From Caldilinea sp. (lineage in GTDB: Bacteria; Chloroflexota; Anaerolineae; Caldilineales; Caldilineaceae): a stretch of DNA of 11,255 nucleotides. Location: positions 1 to 11,255 of the forward strand of contig JAPLGY010000314.1 of the NCBI GenBank assembly GCA_026389955.1, given 5' to 3'. The notes beneath the pieces are model-generated. The model worked only from the letters and a program-made list of their open reading frames with translations, had not been told where the DNA came from and made no database searches. Shown here one piece after another: positions 7,901-11,255 of the stretch; within the stretch, counting starts at the first letter, position 1; each line of letters begins with the position of its first letter. Both the position numbers and the translations under genes were made by a program.

Positions 7901-8644
7901 GGTGAGCACCCCCAGGCTGCCGAGCAGAGCGGCAGCCAGCCGCAGGCTGAGCAGGCTGTTGCCAGTCCAGTCAAACAAGGTCTGGGCCAGCCAGGCCTGG
8001 ATGGCAAACGTGCCAGACAGGGTGTTGGCCAGCGGTTGGCCTTGGACCAGACGCAGCCCATCCACACACTCTCCGCCGATACAGCCAGCTGGCAGGGCGC
8101 CGATGTTCCAGAAGCGCAGGGCCAAAGCCAGGAGCAGAACCATCAGCATGCCCAACGTGGCGGCCCGCTGCGGCCTGGGGGGGGACGGAGGGAGCGGCTC
8201 TCCAGTCTGGGTGGCCACCTGCACAAACTGCCCCTTTGGCGTTTGGAGCCAGCGAACGGGGGGGGGGAGGTAGGTGTAGGTGGCTCCGGGCCACCAGCTG
8301 CCGATCAGCAGCAGTGCGCCTCCCAACAGCCAGACCAGCAGGAGGAGCAACGGCTTTTCAGCGTTGCCGGGTGCAAGCAGGCCCAGCCCGACCCCGCCGG
8401 CCAGCAAACTGACCAGCCCTGTCAACCAGAGCAGCTGGCCGACAGCGCTCAAACGGGCGACAGAACGCAGAGAAGGTGTCGGCTGGCAGTCGGCGCTTTG
8501 GGCAGCAAACAGCAGTGCAGCCACCGATGCCAATGCCAGCGCATCGCGCAACAAAAAGGGTGCGTAGCTCTCGCCATCGGCGACAAGATTGAGAGCCCCT
8601 GTGGCCAGAAACAGGGCAGCCAATAGCAACGAAAATCGGCGCAT
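4916..8644 (-). CDS. Polytopic GT-C glycosyltransferase-like protein with two PA14-like domains and an NHL-type propeller
   Basis: This 1242-residue membrane protein has an unusual layout. Residues 1-116 hold about four transmembrane segments that precede the usual first helix of the dolichyl-phosphate-mannose transferase (PMT/GT39, ArnT-like) fold. The body at about 162-520 carries roughly eleven more hydrophobic segments; its first helix ends ALRFWNIGALPAG, typical of the family. The first extracytoplasmic loop reads GCIGGECVDG (187-196), where family members as I recall them show an acidic DE pair; here only Glu192 remains at that place, flanked by C188 and C193. A soluble region follows, then PA14-like domains at about 671-781 and 789-920 (each with W-x-G/F-x-G-x-L, G-x-Y, and L-x-x-G-x-H patterns), a probable carbohydrate-binding fold. 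Residues ~986-1228 form NHL-type propeller blades (LNAPHGLAF...LYVADTGNRRVQVL and a second VADTGGGRVVVL). The ATG at 8644 is chosen for its signal-like start and abutting -10 box; an open extension to 8731 lies over the promoter. Catalytic activity is uncertain. Confidence 0.85.
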   Translation of the reverse strand: MRRFSLLLAALFLATGALNLVADGESYAPFLLRDALALASVAALLFAAQSADCQPTPSLRSVARLSAVGQLLWLTGLVSLLAGGVGLGLLAPGNAEKPLLLLLVWLLGGALLLIGSWWPGATYTYLPPPVRWLQTPKGQFVQVATQTGEPLPPSPPRPQRAATLGMLMVLLLALALRFWNIGALPAGCIGGECVDGLRLVQGQPLANTLSGTFAIQAWLAQTLFDWTGNSLLSLRLAAALLGSLGVLTFAGVTRQLVAPAYAPSALLLLALAPWHLEASRSSDPWIVAPLLLSLVLWLALRSLSAVDRRWWSAAGLATGLLFVEVPLLRPATALWLLLLLALLVWSTRAHWRAALVNAAAALAIACAVAAPVLSLTIDPPDLARAWTQAPWLMAALLRPEMIPDSIVAGSSLLTVFAAALAVTGAGTLLRFLLRPFALFWLAGLLLTGTAVASADLETTSPRSLLLPLLPFVLAASMVALDRLLAALVAAWHRTLSPTRLVVTASLGLLLLLAIPALRFTAALQDAQEAGSVQNVLSNALVRQLAHADRQQTFVIPAQVFAHPGLRLLAGDALAAGRVRALDFGTTLPYTAQPPGDVIYLVPSNQHQLLSQLRQIYPAAQVTDSPLDNAWSIDPETPLFSTVTVPQTAIVASQGLQLRLYQSGSDSPTLEMMVRETYFDWQRYPPLPPPFSGQLRASLAIPAAGIYLFSAEAGSAGLTLRIDDQLVLDTQLGVSQQAVALAQGLHALSIDYHSGAVPASLQLYWQPPAEERVPLPVTTLYSPQLPPAGLSGDYRAGNDPQGPLLTQRQDRLLGFDAGIEPPYNVFWQGKLGIARAGEYRIAALADGPSQIGVAGQLVVSGQPESNEPLTTFYQEGLIYLPRGWHDLTIRYQAQSDTPEFRLLWQPPGSSPGELDSTYLHPARGELSVADQPLPSPPPLLHPQLGTDDFALTRADKTWQPALRIPADTLPPLPLESLWTAGTGCGAGPNQLNAPHGLAFHPLTGQLYVADTGNRRVQVLETSGSFGPTFSDPAFAEPVDIAFVPDGSPLVLDAVAGPIYRLAADGAASLMDLQSTFYRPRGFASGNDGTIAVADTGGGRVVVLSPTGNEQAVLGGPDTLLARGQPVDTLFTPTGLWTISAEDGRLWNLSSDGSLTAIQPTQTLDGPHLAALPNGGLLASDPLRRTFTLFSAAGQPLQQFAYPEQLQLPTGLATWTAGSQLLIAASDTRSCSVSLWKTMVEWLP
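8258..8267 (-). repeat. Ten-base poly-C tract near the 5' end of the glycosyltransferase-like gene
   Basis: A run of ten G on the plus strand is ten C in the coding strand, at codons ~126-129, and encodes Leu-Pro-Pro-Pro. Shorter eight-base runs occur in the same gene at 8177-8184 and 6589-6596, and in the protease gene at 3751-3758, all within proline stretches. Runs of this length are slippage-prone. A one-base change at 8258-8267 would abolish most of the protein. The frame is intact as given. Confidence 0.8.
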
Positions 8645-8651
8645 TGGGTTC

Positions 8652-8678
8652 AGTATACCACAACTTGAATCCTGTAAA
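8652..8678 (-). promoter_or_regulatory. Promoter of the glycosyltransferase-like gene, leaderless type
   Basis: On the minus strand TTTACA (8673-8678) is followed after a short 15-base spacer by an extended -10, TGG plus TATACT (hexamer at 8652-8657). Seven bases separate the -10 from the ATG at 8644, placing the expected transcript start at the start codon. There is no Shine-Dalgarno. The same arrangement precedes dnaX. This promoter probably drives the glycosyltransferase-like, protease and recD2 genes as one transcript. Confidence 0.6.
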
Positions 8679-8687
8679 GAGACTCTT
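8677..8687. promoter_or_regulatory. Dyad overlapping both divergent -35 boxes (candidate operator)
   Basis: AAGAG-A-CTCTT is a perfect inverted repeat with 5-base arms. It overlaps the last two bases of the leftward -35 (8673-8678) and the first two of the rightward -35 (8686-8691). A protein bound there could block both promoters. The arms are short, so chance is a real alternative. Confidence 0.3.
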
Positions 8688-8715
8688 GGAGGACGGCTGT
8701 CGGCTCGAGTACAAT
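8686..8715 (+). promoter_or_regulatory. Promoter of the secreted nuclease gene
   Basis: TTGGAG (8686-8691), an 18-base spacer and TACAAT (8710-8715) make a reasonable vegetative promoter. The expected start is near 8722, leaving a leader of about 72 bases. The leader holds a G/C-rich stretch and a run of seven T (8742-8748), which could act as a weak attenuator, though I see no convincing stem directly before the T run. Confidence 0.5.
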
Positions 8716-8756
8716 AGGCAGCGCGCCGCAACGTGACGTCTGTTTTTTTAACACTG

Positions 8757-8786
8757 ATTTCACAGGGACAAATTTCACAGGGACAA
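8757..8786 (+). repeat. Perfect 15-bp tandem duplication carrying the Shine-Dalgarno site
   Basis: ATTTCACAGGGACAA occurs twice back to back (8757-8771 and 8772-8786). The second copy places its AGGGA about ten bases before the ATG at 8794, so it is the likely ribosome-binding site. The first copy provides an identical site 15 bases further upstream. Confidence 0.9.
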
Positions 8787-8793
8787 ACGAATC

Positions 8794-9645
8794 ATGTACA
8801 CATTTGTATATCGACGGAAACGCTATGTCTGGTGTGTGCTGTTTGTGCTTGCCTTGGTTCTGCTGGCACAGAGCAGTGTACGGGCCGCCCCCAAAATTGG
8901 GGATGATTTTGGGGCGACGAGTGGAGCGTCCGACAGAAGTTCTGCACTGCCTGCGGGTGCTGTGCCTGCCCGGGTGACCGACATTGTCGACGGTGACACG
9001 ATCCGTGTGCAGATCAACGGTGTCGAACGTTCGGTACGTTACATCTTGATCAACACGCCAGAGACCGATGAACCATTGGGGGCAGAGGCCACCCTGGCCA
9101 ACCGGCGTCTGGTTGCCGGCAAGACTGTCTATCTGCTCAAAGATGTGAATGACACTGACCGCTACAACCGTCTTTTGCGCTATGTGTTTTTGGCTGACGG
9201 CACCCATGTGAACGCTGAACTGGTGCGCCAGGGCTATGCGCAGCTCTCCACCTATCCGCCAGATATCAGCCGCCAGGCAGAAATTCGGGCGGCGCAGCAG
9301 GAAGCGGTGGCAGCTGGCCGTGGGCTGTGGGCTTCATCGTCTCCGTCAGTTGGGTCTGGGACCCTTTCGATTGCTGCGGTCGACAAACGTGAAGAATATG
9401 TCGACGTGCGCAATGGTGGCCAGGAGCCGGTTCGGCTGGAGGGGTGGGTGCTGCGTTCGGAGAGAGGGCGGCAGGAGTGTGCGCTGTCTGGGGAGCTTGG
9501 GGCGGGGGCCACGTTGCGGGTGTGGGCGATGAAGGGGCCTGGCGGGTTTCAGTGTGGCTTTGCCAGCCCTATCTGGAACAACAACATGTCCGACCCAGCG
9601 GTGTTGCTGGCGCCGGGGGGCAGCGAAGTGGCGCGCTGGGAGTAG
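8794..9645 (+). CDS. Exported staphylococcal nuclease-like protein with C-terminal lamin-tail-like domain
   Basis: This 283-residue protein begins with a basic, hydrophobic signal peptide (about 1-31, cleavage near the VRA at 29-31), so it is exported. The nuclease (SNase/thermonuclease) domain covers about 58-178. By alignment with S. aureus nuclease, the metal ligand is D68 in VDGDTI, the catalytic Arg35 equivalent is R82, NTPE at 87-90 matches DTPE with Asn for the second metal-binding Asp, and the Arg87 equivalent is R126 in DRYNR. NTPE versions are known among bacterial members, so activity is still likely. LVRQGYAQ (143-150) is the conserved C-terminal helix of the fold. Residues ~188-283 resemble a lamin-tail domain, a beta-sandwich often attached to secreted nucleases, with C229 and C254 as a possible disulfide. 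The ATG follows a duplicated Shine-Dalgarno. Likely role is degradation of extracellular nucleic acid. Confidence 0.88.
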   Translation: MYTFVYRRKRYVWCVLFVLALVLLAQSSVRAAPKIGDDFGATSGASDRSSALPAGAVPARVTDIVDGDTIRVQINGVERSVRYILINTPETDEPLGAEATLANRRLVAGKTVYLLKDVNDTDRYNRLLRYVFLADGTHVNAELVRQGYAQLSTYPPDISRQAEIRAAQQEAVAAGRGLWASSSPSVGSGTLSIAAVDKREEYVDVRNGGQEPVRLEGWVLRSERGRQECALSGELGAGATLRVWAMKGPGGFQCGFASPIWNNNMSDPAVLLAPGGSEVARWE

Positions 9646-9670
9646 CCGACTACTGCTCTGCCAGCCAGCG
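9634..9670. terminator. Inverted repeats over the two convergent stop codons (possible shared terminator)
   Basis: AGTAG-CCGA-CTACT (9641-9654) is a perfect dyad that contains both stop codons, TAG of the nuclease and TAG of the methyltransferase. It is nested inside a CGCTGG (9634-9639) and CCAGCG (9665-9670) pair. Neither strand has a U-rich tail, so it is not a standard intrinsic terminator. It may be a bidirectional 3'-end stem. Confidence 0.3.
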
Positions 9671-10540
9671 AGCGTAGACGCCGCTGGGCAGCAGCCGGCG
9701 GCGGGGCGCGCCGCTCTCTGCGACCGTCATCTCGCCGCTTTCCACGGTGCCGCTGCGTCCGCCGACGACAATCTCCAGCTGGTTGTGCAGGGCAATCGGG
9801 GTAAAGCCTGGGGTGTGGCAGCTGTAGAGGACAAACAGCGCGTCCTCTGCCAGCAGCGACCGGCACGCTTGCAGGAGAGGGACCAGGTCATCTTCAATTT
9901 TGAAGACTTCGCCTTTGGGCCCACGCCCAAAGGTGGGAGGATCCAGAATGATCGCCTGATAGGTGTGGCCGCGGCGCTGCTCGCGCTGGACGAACTTGAG
10001 CGCGTCGTCGACCAGCCAGCGGATTGGGCGGTCGACCAGTCCGCTCAGATCGGCGTTTTTGCGGGCCCAGTCGACCACCCCGCGGGCGGCATCCAGGTGG
10101 ATACAGTGCGCGCCGGCCTGGCTGCATGCCAGCGTGCTGCCCCCGGTATAGCCGAAGAGATTGAGCACGAAGAGATTTCGGTCGTGGGTGCGCCGCATGC
10201 GTGCCCGGATGGCTGCCCGCATCCAATCCCAGTTTTCGCGCTGCTCGGCGAACAACCCCATATGTCCGAAATTGGTCAATTTGAGATGAAAATGCAAATC
10301 GCCGTAGAGCACGTCGAACTCGCGGTTGACCTTGCGATGAAAGATCCAGCGGCCGCCGTCGTCCTGCGCCGAGCGTTCGTAGATGCCGTCGGCGCGCTGC
10401 CAGTCGCTGTCGGGCAGCTGTGGCTTCCAGATGGCTTGCAGAGACGGCCGGTCGAGCAAGTAAGGGCCGATACGTTCCAGTTTGCGCATATGACCGGAAT
10501 CGAGCAACTGGTAGTCGGCGTTGCCTGGCTGTGCTGTCAT
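9650..10540 (-). CDS. Class I SAM-dependent methyltransferase, RlmI/RlmK-like (probable 23S rRNA methyltransferase)
   Basis: This 296-residue cytoplasmic enzyme has the conserved features of the RlmI/RlmK (COG1092) type. They are a beta-rich N-terminal part (about 1-95, [16 protein letters not shown] at 91-106), SAM motif [11 protein letters not shown] (125-134), acidic D150 for ribose binding, motif [11 protein letters not shown] (199-207), and LYSC at 238-241, with C241 at the place of the catalytic cysteine in m5C enzymes. It lacks the N-terminal PUA domain of E. coli RlmI and is about 100 residues shorter. The exact substrate cannot be read from sequence; 23S rRNA cytosine is the likeliest. 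I chose the ATG at 10540 because AGAGGA lies eight bases upstream. The frame is open to 10630, but that extension crosses the leader and promoter. It converges on the nuclease gene, with 4 bp between stops. Confidence 0.88.
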   Translation of the reverse strand: MTAQPGNADYQLLDSGHMRKLERIGPYLLDRPSLQAIWKPQLPDSDWQRADGIYERSAQDDGGRWIFHRKVNREFDVLYGDLHFHLKLTNFGHMGLFAEQRENWDWMRAAIRARMRRTHDRNLFVLNLFGYTGGSTLACSQAGAHCIHLDAARGVVDWARKNADLSGLVDRPIRWLVDDALKFVQREQRRGHTYQAIILDPPTFGRGPKGEVFKIEDDLVPLLQACRSLLAEDALFVLYSCHTPGFTPIALHNQLEIVVGGRSGTVESGEMTVAESGAPRRRLLPSGVYARWLAEQ

Positions 10541-10548
10541 TTGAACCG

Positions 10549-10554
10549 TCCTCT
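10549..10554 (-). promoter_or_regulatory. Shine-Dalgarno site of the methyltransferase gene
   Basis: AGAGGA on the minus strand lies eight bases before the ATG at 10540. It fixes that start over the upstream in-frame ATG at 10630, which overlaps no ribosome-binding site. This is the clearest Shine-Dalgarno in the window and shows that leadered and leaderless-type genes coexist here. Confidence 0.75.
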
Positions 10555-10620
10555 GTCTGGTACAGCACTGGGCTGTGCAGGGCTTCTGCCCGCTGTCACT
10601 CGATTGGACAGCCGCTACAG

Positions 10621-10650
10621 AGTGTAGCATGCGTCAGCGGCGAAGCCCAA
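10621..10650 (-). promoter_or_regulatory. Promoter of the methyltransferase gene
   Basis: TTGGGC (10645-10650), an 18-base spacer and an extended -10, TGC plus TACACT (hexamer at 10621-10626), give a leader of about 70 bases. A small dyad CTACA-GAG-TGTAG (10615-10627) covers the -10. The 187-bp gap to the divergent ABC gene shows nothing else recognisable; I found no clear promoter for the rightward gene. Confidence 0.5.
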
Positions 10651-10727
10651 GGACATTCGAGAAGTGTGGTCGTGGGAGTGCGAGCGCCCGCGACCTTTCT
10701 TTTGGGTCTGTTCAGACTGGATGGGTG

Positions 10728-11255
10728 ATGAACGGAAAATTGCATGTCTACCGCCAGTTGTTTGCCTATCTTTCCCCCTACCGAGTGCAGGTAGGGGGCA
10801 CCTATCTGGCGATGATCGGCGCCACCTTGCTCAATCTGTTGGTGCCGCCGATCATCCAGGATGCCATCGACCGTGGGCTGAAAGAGCGTGACGGTTGGGT
10901 GCTGTTGGCGGCGGCTGGGCTGATTCTGGGCATTGCGTTGGTGCGCGGGGTTTCGGGGTTTTTCCAGCGATATTGGGGGGAATGGCTGACCCATCGGGTG
11001 GCCTACGACCTGCGCAACGACTACTACATCGCCCTGCAGCGGTTGCCGTTCAGCTTCTATGATCGCTCGCACACCGGTGACCTGATGAGCCGGGCGACCG
11101 GCGATATTGCCGAGACCGAGCGTTTTGCCGGGATCGGGCTGCTCGATCTGATCAGTGTGGTGTTGCTGATCGGCGGTGTGGTGGTTGCGATGTTTTTGGT
11201 CAGCTGGCAGCTGTCGTTGTTGACGTTGGGGCCGGTGTTGGCGTTGGTCGGGCTT
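10728..11255 (+). CDS. ABC exporter, N-terminal transmembrane domain (3' end outside window)
   Basis: The 176 visible residues are the start of a type I ABC exporter half-transporter (MsbA/MdlB/LmrA-like) in the cytoplasmic membrane. After a short cytoplasmic lead (LFAYLSPYR), hydrophobic helices lie at about 22-42, 57-74 and 137-176. Between them are the coupling-helix features of the family: RVAYDLRNDYYIALQRLPFSFYD (residues split across 90-112) and HTGDLMSRATGDI (115-127). The ATP-binding half would lie to the right. The ATG at 10728 is the first in frame before the conserved lead and has only a weak GGAT upstream. An ATG at 10721 is in a different frame. Substrate cannot be inferred. It is divergent from the methyltransferase. 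Confidence 0.9.
   Translation, partial: MNGKLHVYRQLFAYLSPYRVQVGGTYLAMIGATLLNLLVPPIIQDAIDRGLKERDGWVLLAAAGLILGIALVRGVSGFFQRYWGEWLTHRVAYDLRNDYYIALQRLPFSFYDRSHTGDLMSRATGDIAETERFAGIGLLDLISVVLLIGGVVVAMFLVSWQLSLLTLGPVLALVGL

Noticed and set aside
8645..8731. Upstream extension of the glycosyltransferase-like frame
   Set aside because: It covers the divergent promoters, and the ATG at 8644 starts a hydrophobic, basic-led N-terminus next to an extended -10.
8740..8750. A run of seven T as an intrinsic terminator
   Set aside because: No stable stem lies immediately before it, and no gene ends there on the plus strand.
8650..9207. A 185-codon minus-strand frame over the nuclease and intergenic region
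   Set aside because: It is antisense to the nuclease domain, includes the tandem repeat and promoter as coding, and shows no domain.
10541..10630. Thirty-residue N-terminal extension of the methyltransferase
   Set aside because: A clear AGAGGA site precedes the ATG at 10540, and the extension overlaps the leader and promoter.
1..11255. Mobile element, CRISPR array, tRNA or toxin-antitoxin locus
   Set aside because: No transposase, integrase, terminal inverted repeats, regularly spaced repeats or tRNA-like cloverleaf was seen; the repeats found are short and local.

Overview
The window (about 60% G+C by eye) carries seven protein-coding genes and looks like a bacterial chromosome, most plausibly Chloroflexota (Caldilineae/Anaerolineae-like). 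That placement is inference. It rests on the gene mix: a RecD2 helicase, a giant membrane glycosyltransferase-like protein with PA14 and NHL modules, an immune-inhibitor-A-like lipoprotein protease and a nuclease with a lamin-tail domain. It also rests on promoters that sit directly on start codons. No rRNA, tRNA, CRISPR array, insertion sequence or prophage gene was seen.

Left block, minus strand (1-8644): four genes transcribed right to left. A 1242-residue polytopic membrane protein (GT-C glycosyltransferase-like body, two PA14-like domains, C-terminal NHL-type propeller; 4916-8644) overlaps by ATGA a lipoprotein zinc metalloprotease (2898-4919). Six bases later comes recD2 (546-2891). After a 95-bp gap carrying its own promoter comes the 5' part of dnaX (1-450). 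The dnaX frame loses its family resemblance about 105 codons in. Bases 1 to about 138 look instead like coding sequence of the opposite strand, so the left edge is probably a chimeric join or a rearrangement.

Middle (8645-9645): a 149-bp divergent intergenic region holds two back-to-back promoters with a small dyad over both -35 boxes. The plus-strand gene is an exported staphylococcal-nuclease-like protein with a C-terminal lamin-tail-like domain. A perfect 15-bp tandem duplication carrying its Shine-Dalgarno site lies just before its start.

Right block (9650-11255): a minus-strand SAM-dependent methyltransferase of the RlmI/RlmK type converges on the nuclease, with 4 bp between stop codons. 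Its divergent neighbour, cut by the right edge, is the membrane domain of an ABC exporter.

Functionally the window mixes housekeeping genes (replication clamp loader, DNA helicase, RNA methylation) with an envelope/secretion set: glycosyltransferase-like protein, anchored protease, secreted nuclease and exporter. The most unusual items are the multidomain glycosyltransferase-like protein, its long poly-C tracts, the translationally coupled protease and the leaderless-type promoters. No intergenic stretch exceeds 300 bases.
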